A stretch of 11,021 nt of DNA from Acidobacteriota bacterium (GTDB lineage Bacteria > Acidobacteriota > Terriglobia > Terriglobales > SCQP01), in assembly GCA_021823305.1 (NCBI GenBank), contig JAKAOE010000022.1:1-11021 (forward strand), read 5' to 3'. The notes beneath the pieces were generated by a model. The model saw only the letters and a list, made by a program, of their open reading frames with translations. It did not search any database and had not been told where the DNA came from. This document shows, one piece after another, positions 1 to 7,335 of this stretch. A program made the position numbers and the translations under genes. Each line of letters opens with the position of its first letter. Within the stretch, counting starts at the first letter, position 1.

Positions 1-4
1 GTAT

Positions 5-126
5 TAGAACTGGTTTCATCATGCCGGGTGTTTCCGCTGCGGGAGCGCTCGTGCGGCTTTTCCTGGTGAAAAGCCGCATGCGGTCTCGTTTGGCGGTTAC
101 GGGCACCAATTATGAAACCAGTTCTA
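5..126. repeat. 122-bp element bounded by 15-bp perfect inverted repeats
   Basis: TAGAACTGGTTTCAT at 5-19 is the exact reverse complement of 112-126. Inside, shorter complementary blocks lie in nested order (27-30 with 104-107, 34-37 with 93-96) around a perfect 11-bp hairpin at 52-78, so the whole stretch can fold as one long imperfect hairpin. The right arm contains the TAG stop codon (124-126) of the giant lipoprotein gene, so the fold would form at the very 3' end of that mRNA. It could be a 3'-end protection or termination structure, or a small non-autonomous mobile or repetitive element that came to rest at the stop codon. I see no target-site duplication next to the arms (left flank GTAT, right flank CGGT). 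Nothing else coding is evident in 1-123. Confidence 0.7.
52..78 (-). terminator. 11-bp stem-loop downstream of the giant lipoprotein gene (possible terminator without U-tract)
   Basis: TGCGGCTTTTC at 52-62 pairs perfectly with 68-78 around a 5-nt loop (63-67). In the minus-strand transcript it starts 45 nt after the stop codon. Neither side is followed by a run of T, so it is not a classical intrinsic terminator. It may stall polymerase, block 3' exonucleases, or form the tip of the larger inverted-repeat fold. The structure is directly visible; the terminator role is inferred from position. Confidence 0.45.
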
Positions 127-3100
127 CGGTTGGAAGCTCACCTGCTGCGTCGAAGAATTGCCATTGCTGTCCTGTATCTGTATCTGCCAGTAGTAGGTCG
201 CGCCGCTGGTCAGGCTGCCGACCGTCGGCGTGCTGCCGCCTCCGGTGGGATCGGTGCCCCAGGGGATGGACGTAATCGTGCTGGCAAAGCCATTAGCGTT
301 GCTGTTTTGCCCGGGGATTTGCCAGATCGTGTTGAAGTTCGAATCCATGAGGTAGAACGAATAGGTGTAATTACTGGCATTGGCGGGATCCGTCCAGGTG
401 AACGTCGGCGTCGTCGTGGTGCTGGTGGTCACCCCCGGCAGCATATTGGTCGCGAACGCGGTCACCACACCGGTCACCGTGGCGGTGAGCGTATCGCTGG
501 TCCCGTCACTGTAGGTGACCTTTAAGGTATAGGCGTCCCCGGCCGCGGGCGCGGTGGTGCCGAGCCCGATGTTGATCTGCAAGGGCTTGCCACACGTGTT
601 GCACTGACCGATATCGATCGGCAGCGCCAGATGAGGGCCGGCGGTCAATTCCGCCGCCACCGGCATTTTCGTGCCGCGCAGCACCTTGAAGTTGAGCGAA
701 TAGGACTGGCTCGTGCCGCTCGTGTCGGTTGACTGGAAGTTGCTTGTCGTCACCTCGGCGGAGCTGTTCGCGCTGGGCATCGTCAGATTCGACACGCCCG
801 AACTCGTAATGGCCACGCCGGTAATGTTGTCACCGTACGTGTTGGTGAAGTCGCCCGTGTCGATGGTGCCGTCGTTGTTGTTGTCGATTGTCGCGAACTG
901 GAAGTAGTCGGAGCCGCTCGGAACCTGGATCGAAATGGGCTGCGGACTCACCGGATTGGCGATGTATTGGGCGTAAATATTGCCGGTGTTCAGGTCATAG
1001 AATCCGGTATACATGGGGCCGGTGGCCGTGCCCGAGAACGTGACGCTGCCGGTGATGGTGTTGCCGCCGGTCGGCGCCCCGATGGTGACCGCGACCGGGC
1101 TGCCGCTCGAGTTGTAGACCTCATACGGGCTCTGGGAACTTCCGGCCGTGCCATAGACGCGGAAGTAGTAGACGCTGCCGTCCGTGAGGCTGCTGTTGGT
1201 GGCGCTATTCAGGCTCCAGATCTCGGCCCCATGATCGCCCGTTGCCGGGAAGGTGTGGCTGCCGGCAATTGCGGTGAAGGACGAACCGGTGCTCCACTGC
1301 ACGGTGTAGGAGGTGGCGAGCTCGTCGCCGGAGCTGTCGGTGATGGGCTTGTAGGAAATCATCACGCTCGAATTCATCCCCGTAACCAGTTTCAGCTTGG
1401 GGGCGGTCGCCAAGGTGACGGCCGGGGGATCGGTCAGCGTGACGTTCACCCCGGTCGTATCGGCGGAAACCGTGATGTTGCCAGTGGACCCGGTCGGGTC
1501 GGCGGCGTTATCCGCGCCCGTGCCTTGCGTGTCCATGTACGCACTCAGCGTGTAGTTACCCGGTGCGACGCCTTGAATGGTGAAGGTTCCGCCCGCGGGG
1601 ATGCTGGTTCCGACCGGGCCAAACCCGCCGCAGCTGTTGCGGCTCAAGATCACGTAGGTCCGCCCGGTGTTGTTCCCGCTGTAGGCGACGGTGCCGCTAA
1701 CGGTATAACCCAAGCTGGCGCCGAACGCCACGCTGCCGGGGTTGGCGCCGTTGACGGTCACCGATTGCGTCGCGGGCAGGAAGGCGACGCTCGAGCCCGC
1801 GAGCGAGGGCGTGAGCGTGTAGGAGCCGTTCGTCAGCCCCGAGATGGTGAAGTTGCCGTTGCCGTCGGTGGTCGCCGTCTGGACCGGAGAGGTGCTAATC
1901 GAGACCGTCACCCCGGGGACGCCGGCTCCAACACAACTGTTGGCCAACATGATTTGGCCGCTGACGGAGTAGGTGGTGGACACGGCGATGGTATAGGTCA
2001 CCGGGCCGACGGAGGCGCCGGCGCTGTCCTTGACGGCGGCGGTGAAGGACACCGTGCCGCTGCTGGTCGGCGTGCCGCCCACGGCGAGAGTGCTCGAGCC
2101 GTTGCTGGAAACGGTCAATCCGAGGCCGTTGCTGAGCGCCACGTTGGAGCCGTTGGTGGGGAGCGGGGAGCCGTTGATGGTCCAGGTATAGGTGCCGGGG
2201 GCGCCGCCGCTGGCGGCGATGGTGCCGCCGTAGCCGGAGGTGGTGGTGGCCGCGGGCAGCGAGGACGGGTTGGCCGCGGGCAAGGCCAGGGCGGCGTAGG
2301 CGGCCACGGTGAGCGTGGCCGAGCCCGTATGGGAGTTGGAATCCGTCACCTGGAAGGTGACCTGGCCGCTGCCGGTCGTGCCCGGCGTGCCGGACAGCAC
2401 GCCCGTGCTCGGCGCCAGCGTCAAGCCAAGCGCGGTGAGCGTGCTCTGCCCGGAGGTGACGGACCAGGTGTAGCCGCTGCCGCTGCCGCCGCTGGCGGTC
2501 AGCGTCTGGCTGTAGGCGGCGCCGACATAGGCCGGCGGCAGCGAGGCGGTGGTGACCACCGGGTTCGCCGTGACGGCCAGCGATAGCGTGACCGGGGAAG
2601 AGACTTGGCCATTGACGGTGACGGTGACCGTGAAGCTCGCATTGCCGGTGCCGGCGGGCGTGCCCGTGATCAGGCCGGACGCGTTCATCGCCAGGCCGAC
2701 CGCGGTGAGTGAACTGCCACCGCCGGTGATCGTCCAGGTCGTGCTGGTCGGGGTGCCGCCGTAGCTGTCGGTGAGCTGCTGGCTATAGGCTACGCCGACG
2801 CTGGCGTCGGGCAGGGTGGTCGTGGTGATGACCGGCGGGGCCGGGATCACCTGCAGCGTGACCGCCTGCGTGGCGGTGTTGTTGGCCGAATCCGTGACCT
2901 GGACGGTGAAACTGTAGGTTGCCGCCGTGGTGGGAGTAAAGCTGATCGCGCCGTTCGAGGGCAGCGCGGCCAGGCCCGCCGGCAGCGCGCCGGACGCCAG
3001 GCTCCAGGTGTAGCCGCTGCCACTGCCGCCGGCGGCCTGCAGCGCGAAGCTGTAGGCCGAACCCACGGTGGCGTTGGGCGGCGTGGCCGAGCTGGTCACG

Positions 3101-5115
3101 GTCAGGACCGAAAGCACGCTCAGCGTAAGCGGCTGTCCCGCCGAGGTCACCCCGCCCACGGTCACGGTAACCGTGATCGCGGAGTTGCCGGTGACGGTCG
3201 GCGTACCGCTGATCACGCCGGTGCCGGTATTCAGGGCCAGGCCGGCCGGCAACGTGCCCGTGAGCGCCCACGTGGGCGCGCCGCTTTGCCCTTCGGCGTT
3301 GTAGCCGAGCGTCTGGCTGTAGGCGACATTCGCCGTCGCCGCCGGGAGGGCCGTGGTGGTGACCACCGGGGTGCCGGCGTTCACCGTCAGCGTCAGGCTC
3401 GCCGTTTGCGATTGCTGCGGCGTGCCCGCGTCGGTCACGCTGAAGCTGACCGTGCCCGCGTTGGTCGCCGTCGGTGTGCCGGAGAGAATGCCGGTGGAAG
3501 GATTCAGCGATAGTCCCGCCGGCAGCCCGGTCGCCGACCAGGTGTAGGGCGTGACCCCGCCGGTCGCCGCCAGCGTCGTCGCCGGGTAGGCCGTGCCCAC
3601 GGTGCCGCTGGGCAGCGTGGTCGTGGTCAGCGCCAGGGTCGGGATGACGGTCAGGGTCAGGGCGGCGGTGGACTGCGTCTGGTTGAGCGCGCCCGCGCCC
3701 GCATCGGTGGCGGTGACCACGACGTTGGTGGAAGCGCCGCTGCCGCTCGGGGTGCCGCTGATCACGCCAGTGCTGGCTCCGATCGCGAGGCCGGCCGGCA
3801 ATCCGGTCGCCGACCAGGTGATGGGGCTGGTGCCGCCCGTGGCGGTGAAGGCGGCGGAGGAGTAGGCGGTGCCTTGCACCGCGTTGGCCAGGGTCGGGGT
3901 GGCGATCGCCAGCCGCGCGATGACGGTCAGCGTCCACGTGGTGGAAACGCTTTGCTGCGGTGTGCCGGAATCGGCGGCGGTGATGGTGGCGTTGAAGGTG
4001 CCCGCAGCCGTCGGCGTTCCGCTGATGACGCCGGTCGCGGCGGCGATGCTCACGCCGGCGGGCAGGTTCGCGGCCGACCAGGTGATGGCGCCCGACCCGC
4101 CGCTCGCGGTCGCGGTCAGGCTGACCGCGGTCACGTTCTGCACCGCCGAAACCGCCGTCAACGACCCGACGGTGAGCGTCGGGTAAACAGTCAGGCTCAG
4201 CGCTGCCGTGGATTTGGTCTGCTGGTACGCCCCGCTGCCGGAGTCAGTCGCCGTGACCACGATACTGGCGTAGCTGCCGGCTGTGGTGGCGGTGCCGCTG
4301 ATGACGCCGTTGCTGCCGATGGCAAGGCCGGCGGGCAGGCCGGTGGCCGACCAGGTGATGGCGCCGGTGCCGCCGGCGGAGGTGAAAGCGGCGGAGGTGT
4401 ACGCGCTGCCCTGCACCGCGTTCGCCAGGGTGGGCGCGGTCACGGTGAGCGGGGCGGGGTTCACCGCCAAGGTGAGCGTGCCCGAGGTGGCCGATTGCGG
4501 GCCCGCCGCCGAGCTGTCGGTGACGGTGACGGTGAAGCTGGCGCTGGTCGGCGCGGTTACGGTGCCGGAGATGACGCCGGTCTTGCTCAGGGTGAGGCCG
4601 GTGGGCAGGGCGGAGCCGCTGGCCAGCGCCCAAGTCAGGGCGCCAGCGCCGCCCGAGGCGGCCAGAGTGGCGCTATAGGCGGTATTCGTGGTGGCGGCGG
4701 GCAGCGCGCCCGCGCTGGTCACTTTGGGGTCAGGATTGACGGTGATCGCGACACCGGCCGTGGCCGCAGTGCTCGCCACTGACGCGGCCGTCACGGTGAC
4801 CTGGGTGGCGGCGGCGACCGTGGCCGGGGCCGTGTAGGTCACACTCGTGGCCGTCTGATTCGACAGCGTTCCCCCTCCGGTGACACTCCATGTCACTCCC
4901 TTGTTGGAACTGTCATTTGCAACGGCGGCGCTGATGCCGAGCGTCTGCCCTTGATCGATCGCCTGCGCCGCACCAGGAGTTACGCTCACCGCGATCGCCG
5001 GCGGGGCGCTCGCACCCCCGCCGCACGCGCTGGAGAGAATGCTAACGGTCAGGGCCGCGGTCAGGGCCAGGGCGGAGCGGCTCAAGCGGCTCAATAGGGC
5101 GGAACGCAGGGACAT
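124..5115 (-). CDS. Giant putative-Ig repeat lipoprotein (1663 aa), surface/adhesin-like
   Basis: The start at 5115 is chosen because an AGGAG lies 5 nt upstream and a lipoprotein signal follows: hydrophobic residues 15-27, then LSSAC with the lipidated Cys at 31. The longer reading frame from 5211 would bury this signal behind 32 residues. After a GGGAS tether there is a bacterial Ig-like domain (about 40-128), then about ten He_PIG-type putative-Ig repeats (129-1046), each with the marks ...AY...L.A.GG...TW...LPAGL...TG.ISGTP and a TD.G strand. Two carboxypeptidase-regulatory-like domains follow (about 1048-1135 and 1136-1230; motif DGNGNFTISGL), then an FN3-like domain (about 1231-1346). 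The C-terminal part has an EF-hand-like loop (1411-1422), a CxxC (1505/1508) and a final FN3-like segment. There is no catalytic domain, so a structural, adhesive or ligand-binding role at the cell surface is likely; the ligand is unknown. It is transcribed divergently from the HTH regulator. Confidence 0.9.
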   Translation of the reverse strand: MSLRSALLSRLSRSALALTAALTVSILSSACGGGASAPPAIAVSVTPGAAQAIDQGQTLGISAAVANDSSNKGVTWSVTGGGTLSNQTATSVTYTAPATVAAATQVTVTAASVASTAATAGVAITVNPDPKVTSAGALPAATTNTAYSATLAASGGAGALTWALASGSALPTGLTLSKTGVISGTVTAPTSASFTVTVTDSSAAGPQSATSGTLTLAVNPAPLTVTAPTLANAVQGSAYTSAAFTSAGGTGAITWSATGLPAGLAIGSNGVISGTATTAGSYASIVVTATDSGSGAYQQTKSTAALSLTVYPTLTVGSLTAVSAVQNVTAVSLTATASGGSGAITWSAANLPAGVSIAAATGVISGTPTAAGTFNATITAADSGTPQQSVSTTWTLTVIARLAIATPTLANAVQGTAYSSAAFTATGGTSPITWSATGLPAGLAIGASTGVISGTPSGSGASTNVVVTATDAGAGALNQTQSTAALTLTVIPTLALTTTTLPSGTVGTAYPATTLAATGGVTPYTWSATGLPAGLSLNPSTGILSGTPTATNAGTVSFSVTDAGTPQQSQTASLTLTVNAGTPVVTTTALPAATANVAYSQTLGYNAEGQSGAPTWALTGTLPAGLALNTGTGVISGTPTVTGNSAITVTVTVGGVTSAGQPLTLSVLSVLTVTSSATPPNATVGSAYSFALQAAGGSGSGYTWSLASGALPAGLAALPSNGAISFTPTTAATYSFTVQVTDSANNTATQAVTLQVIPAPPVITTTTLPDASVGVAYSQQLTDSYGGTPTSTTWTITGGGSSLTAVGLAMNASGLITGTPAGTGNASFTVTVTVNGQVSSPVTLSLAVTANPVVTTASLPPAYVGAAYSQTLTASGGSGSGYTWSVTSGQSTLTALGLTLAPSTGVLSGTPGTTGSGQVTFQVTDSNSHTGSATLTVAAYAALALPAANPSSLPAATTTSGYGGTIAASGGAPGTYTWTINGSPLPTNGSNVALSNGLGLTVSSNGSSTLAVGGTPTSSGTVSFTAAVKDSAGASVGPVTYTIAVSTTYSVSGQIMLANSCVGAGVPGVTVSISTSPVQTATTDGNGNFTISGLTNGSYTLTPSLAGSSVAFLPATQSVTVNGANPGSVAFGASLGYTVSGTVAYSGNNTGRTYVILSRNSCGGFGPVGTSIPAGGTFTIQGVAPGNYTLSAYMDTQGTGADNAADPTGSTGNITVSADTTGVNVTLTDPPAVTLATAPKLKLVTGMNSSVMISYKPITDSSGDELATSYTVQWSTGSSFTAIAGSHTFPATGDHGAEIWSLNSATNSSLTDGSVYYFRVYGTAGSSQSPYEVYNSSGSPVAVTIGAPTGGNTITGSVTFSGTATGPMYTGFYDLNTGNIYAQYIANPVSPQPISIQVPSGSDYFQFATIDNNNDGTIDTGDFTNTYGDNITGVAITSSGVSNLTMPSANSSAEVTTSNFQSTDTSGTSQSYSLNFKVLRGTKMPVAAELTAGPHLALPIDIGQCNTCGKPLQINIGLGTTAPAAGDAYTLKVTYSDGTSDTLTATVTGVVTAFATNMLPGVTTSTTTTPTFTWTDPANASNYTYSFYLMDSNFNTIWQIPGQNSNANGFASTITSIPWGTDPTGGGSTPTVGSLTSGATYYWQIQIQDSNGNSSTQQVSFQP
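850..885 (-). other. EF-hand/dockerin-like calcium loop in the lipoprotein
   Basis: Residues 1411-1422 read DNNNDGTIDTGD, with acidic or amide ligands at loop positions 1, 3, 5, 9 and 12 and Gly at 6. This is the canonical calcium-coordinating spacing of EF-hand and dockerin loops. Only one loop is visible, as is common in isolated extracellular calcium-binding motifs. Calcium binding would rigidify the C-terminal region; this is inferred from the motif alone. Confidence 0.6.
1978..4731 (-). repeat. Array of about ten putative-Ig (He_PIG) coding repeats
   Basis: Tandem units of roughly 87-108 codons fill residues 129-1046. Approximate starts are residues 129, 221, 313, 400, 493, 581, 669, 758, 849 and 939. 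Each carries a TW...LPxGL core and a (I/L)SGTP turn. Most units have diverged, but units 2-3 and 4-5 are clearly closer to each other: units 2 and 4 share LANAVQG.AY and TWSATGLPAGLAIG. The last unit is longer and most divergent. Boundaries were read by eye and may shift by a few residues. Confidence 0.85.
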
Positions 5116-5120
5116 GGCAT

Positions 5121-5125
5121 CTCCT
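5121..5125 (-). promoter_or_regulatory. Shine-Dalgarno AGGAG fixing the lipoprotein start
   Basis: On the minus strand AGGAG lies 5 nt before the ATG at 5115, directly ahead of the lipoprotein signal peptide. No comparable site or signal peptide supports the longer frame that begins at 5211. Confidence 0.8.
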
Positions 5126-5195
5126 GGGGAAACCGGGGCTTCGTTGAGGAGGCTCCGTACGTATAGGGGTATCGCGCTTCCGCGGGGATCGGAAA

Positions 5196-5226
5196 GCGCA
5201 ACATCGCGCAACGCATGGCGTTGCGT
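5196..5226. promoter_or_regulatory. Candidate operator: three CGCAAC half-sites, two direct and one inverted
   Basis: GCGCAAC occurs at 5196-5202 and again at 5206-5212, exactly 10 bp apart, which is about one helical turn. The second copy is also the left arm of a perfect dyad, CGCAACGC at 5207-5214 and GCGTTGCG at 5218-5225, with a 3-bp spacer. The right arm touches the proposed -35 box of the regulator gene (5225-5230). The array lies in the divergent region between the giant lipoprotein and the HTH regulator, where an autoregulatory site for the latter would be expected. The repeats are seen in the sequence; binding by this regulator is inference. Confidence 0.55.
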
Positions 5227-5253
5227 GTCATTTCGCCTGTGTCCGGCTAGAAT
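5225..5253 (+). promoter_or_regulatory. Sigma70-like promoter of the HTH regulator gene
   Basis: GTGTCA (5225-5230, 4 of 6 to TTGACA) and TAGAAT (5248-5253, 5 of 6 to TATAAT) are separated by 17 bp. A start site about 7 nt beyond the -10 would fall near 5260, almost on the TTG start codon at 5262, implying a leaderless or nearly leaderless transcript. The -10 also lies inside a small palindrome (CTAGA/TCTAG, 5247-5257). Assigned by eye. Confidence 0.5.
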
Positions 5254-5261
5254 CTAGGTAC

Positions 5262-7304
5262 TTGTCCGAATCCAATTCCAACCCTGCGCCAGCCGCGAAC
5301 GACCGCCTGGATTCCTGGAAGGAGATTGCCGCCTACCTCGGCCGCCAGGTGCGCACTGTCCAGCTTTGGGAAAAGACCGAGGGTCTGCCCGTGCATCGGC
5401 TGCCGCACAAGGCCAAGAGTTCGGTCTATGCTTATACCCGCGAGCTCGACGCTTGGCGGGCGCGGCAATCCGCGACGGCCCTGGCGGAGGCGGCTCCCGC
5501 TGTCCCCGCTCCGCCCGCGCCCCCCCCGGCCGGCAGCGGCTGGCGGACCCGCCTGGCCGCGGTGGCCATTTTGTTGGTGGTGGCGGGGCTGAGTTGGCTA
5601 GCCGCACGGGTGCTGGGTGGCCGCCTCCCGGCCGCACCCTTGCCGTTGACCCGTCGCTATTTTGCTTTGGCGGGCCGCGCCGGGGGGCAGGTGCGGCGGA
5701 TTGCGGCCCCGCCCGACGCCGGGCAGGAATTTATCGCGCTTATGCCGGACGGGCGCACCCTGATCGCGGCCGCCGCTAACGGTATCCTCGAACGCATCGC
5801 CACCGCGACCGACGCCGTGGCGCAACGCTACACGCTGCCCAGCGGCGCCACCGACCTGGTGCTCAGCCCCGGCGGCCGGCGGGCGTACATACCCTTGTCC
5901 ACCGGCAAACTGGTTATCCTCCAGCTTGCTACCGGCGCGGTTCAGACCATTCGCCTGCAAGGCGCCGCTGGCGGCGCCGCGCTCTCGCCGGACGGCCGCA
6001 CCCTGTATGTGGCCATGCCCTACGTCGGCGTCGAACGGCTGGACACTGTCACGCTGCGCGCCACCCACTGGATCGAACCCGCCTGCCCGATCACCCTCGC
6101 CCTCGCGCCGGACAACAGCCGCATTTTTGTCAGCTTTCAGTGTGGCGGCCCCGCCGGCAGCCCCGGTCATGATGCGATCGGCATCCTAAACGCGCAGGAC
6201 GGCGCCGTGGTCGGGCATCTGCTGGGTCCGCCGCGCGTCGGCGGCGAGTTTGCGCTTTCACCCGATGCCGCCGAGATCTGGACAAACGACAACGGCGCCT
6301 GCAGTGCGCCCAGCTTCGACCATCGCGGCTGCCCGTTCGTGCCGGCGGATGTGCTGGAGGTGGCCGATCTGCACGATCCCGCCCAGTGGAAGACGGTCGC
6401 CGTGCGGCCCCCGGCCCAGGGCCGCGGCTTTGGCTCGATTGTGTTCCTGCCCGGAGGCGAGCGCGTCTTGGACGGCGGCACGATGTTCGATACCACCCGC
6501 CTCAGCCGACTCGAGCGATTGCCGGGGCACTTGGTGCCGATCGGCGCCCCGGTGGCCAGCCGCGGCGGCCGCCATCTCTATCTGCCGGTTGAGGACCACG
6601 GCCAAAGCGCCATTGCCGATTTCACCGCCACGCCCGCGGCGTGCTCGCCGCCGACGGAGGGCCTGCTGGATTGGTGGCCCGGCGACGGTACCGCCAACGA
6701 CGTCTGGGGCATGGTCAACGGGCGGCGCTCGGGGACCGCCACGTACGCCCCCGGCGTGGAAGGCGAGGCCTTCGATCTGTCCGGCAAGGCGGCCCATGTC
6801 AGTCTTGGCCCGGATGGTGCCCTGGTGCGCTTGCTCACCGAGATGACGATCACGGCGTGGGTGAAGACCAGCCGCCCCGGCGCCGCGCCGATCCTGTCCT
6901 ACCTGACCCCCGGCGGCCGCGCCGGCTGGGCGCTGGGGTTGAATGCGGCGGGCAAGCTGGTGTTCTGCGTGGGTGGGGGCGCGCGCGACGGCTGCGCGCC
7001 CGGCGCCGGCACCCGCCTTGTCGGTGCGCAGCCACTCGCGTCCGGCGCCTGGCACGCGGTGGCGGTGGTGGCCGGCGCGCATCGCGTCTCGCTCTACCTC
7101 GACGGCCGGCCCGACGGCGGCGCCCGCCTGCCGCTGCGCTGGACCGAGACCCGCACCGCGCTGCTGTTCGGCGCCGGCCCGCGCCGCCGCCATTTCCTGC
7201 GCGGTTGGCTCGACGAGGTGATGCTCTACGGGCGCGAGCTGTCGCCGCGCGAGCTGCGCGCGCTCGCTCGCACCCCCGCCTGCCTCGCCGCGGCCCCGCG
7301 CTGA
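5262..7304 (+). CDS. Membrane-anchored one-component regulator: HTH, TM, beta-propeller-like and LamG domains (680 aa)
   Basis: Residues 15-68 form a MerR/excisionase-like winged HTH (DSWKEIAAYLGR...VQLWEK.EGLPVHRLPH), a DNA-binding head widespread in Acidobacteriota. A Pro/Ala-rich linker (72-93) and a single TM helix (97-117) follow, so the rest should be periplasmic, as in the ToxR/CadC topology. Residues about 155-455 hold repeated SPDGR.LYV, SPGGRRAYI and APDNSRIFV motifs typical of YVTN/WD40-like propeller blades. Residues 466-672 are a concanavalin-A-like LamG domain (DWWPGDGTANDVW, ITAWVKT, WHAVAVV, LYLDG, GWLDEVMLYGREL). The start is TTG at 5262; no in-frame ATG, GTG or other TTG lies between the upstream stop (5145) and it, and the HTH begins about 15 residues in. 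It likely senses an extracytoplasmic, perhaps glycan, ligand and regulates itself and the divergent lipoprotein. The domain calls are firm; the targets and ligand are inferred. Confidence 0.9.
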   Translation: MSESNSNPAPAANDRLDSWKEIAAYLGRQVRTVQLWEKTEGLPVHRLPHKAKSSVYAYTRELDAWRARQSATALAEAAPAVPAPPAPPPAGSGWRTRLAAVAILLVVAGLSWLAARVLGGRLPAAPLPLTRRYFALAGRAGGQVRRIAAPPDAGQEFIALMPDGRTLIAAAANGILERIATATDAVAQRYTLPSGATDLVLSPGGRRAYIPLSTGKLVILQLATGAVQTIRLQGAAGGAALSPDGRTLYVAMPYVGVERLDTVTLRATHWIEPACPITLALAPDNSRIFVSFQCGGPAGSPGHDAIGILNAQDGAVVGHLLGPPRVGGEFALSPDAAEIWTNDNGACSAPSFDHRGCPFVPADVLEVADLHDPAQWKTVAVRPPAQGRGFGSIVFLPGGERVLDGGTMFDTTRLSRLERLPGHLVPIGAPVASRGGRHLYLPVEDHGQSAIADFTATPAACSPPTEGLLDWWPGDGTANDVWGMVNGRRSGTATYAPGVEGEAFDLSGKAAHVSLGPDGALVRLLTEMTITAWVKTSRPGAAPILSYLTPGGRAGWALGLNAAGKLVFCVGGGARDGCAPGAGTRLVGAQPLASGAWHAVAVVAGAHRVSLYLDGRPDGGARLPLRWTETRTALLFGAGPRRRHFLRGWLDEVMLYGRELSPRELRALARTPACLAAAPR

Positions 7305-7335
7305 GCGCTCACTCGCCGCGCAGCGTCCGCGCCAG

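Noticed and set aside
967..2586. 539-codon plus-strand open frame opposite the lipoprotein gene
   Set aside because: It is a GC-driven antisense shadow: low-complexity Gly/Arg/Ala protein, no domain and no ribosome site, while the minus strand encodes clear Ig repeats.
1978..4731. Possible CRISPR array, suggested by many regularly spaced similar segments
   Set aside because: The periodicity is about 260-280 bp, the repeats are diverged, and they encode one continuous Ig-repeat protein.
5116..5211. N-terminal extension of the lipoprotein to an upstream start at 5211
   Set aside because: It would put 32 residues before a lipoprotein signal peptide that has its own well-placed AGGAG, and would run across the candidate operator.
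7298..7335. Bidirectional terminator between the convergent regulator and receptor genes
   Set aside because: Only a 5-bp palindrome (GCGCT/AGCGC) with no loop of useful size and no T-run is present in the short gap.
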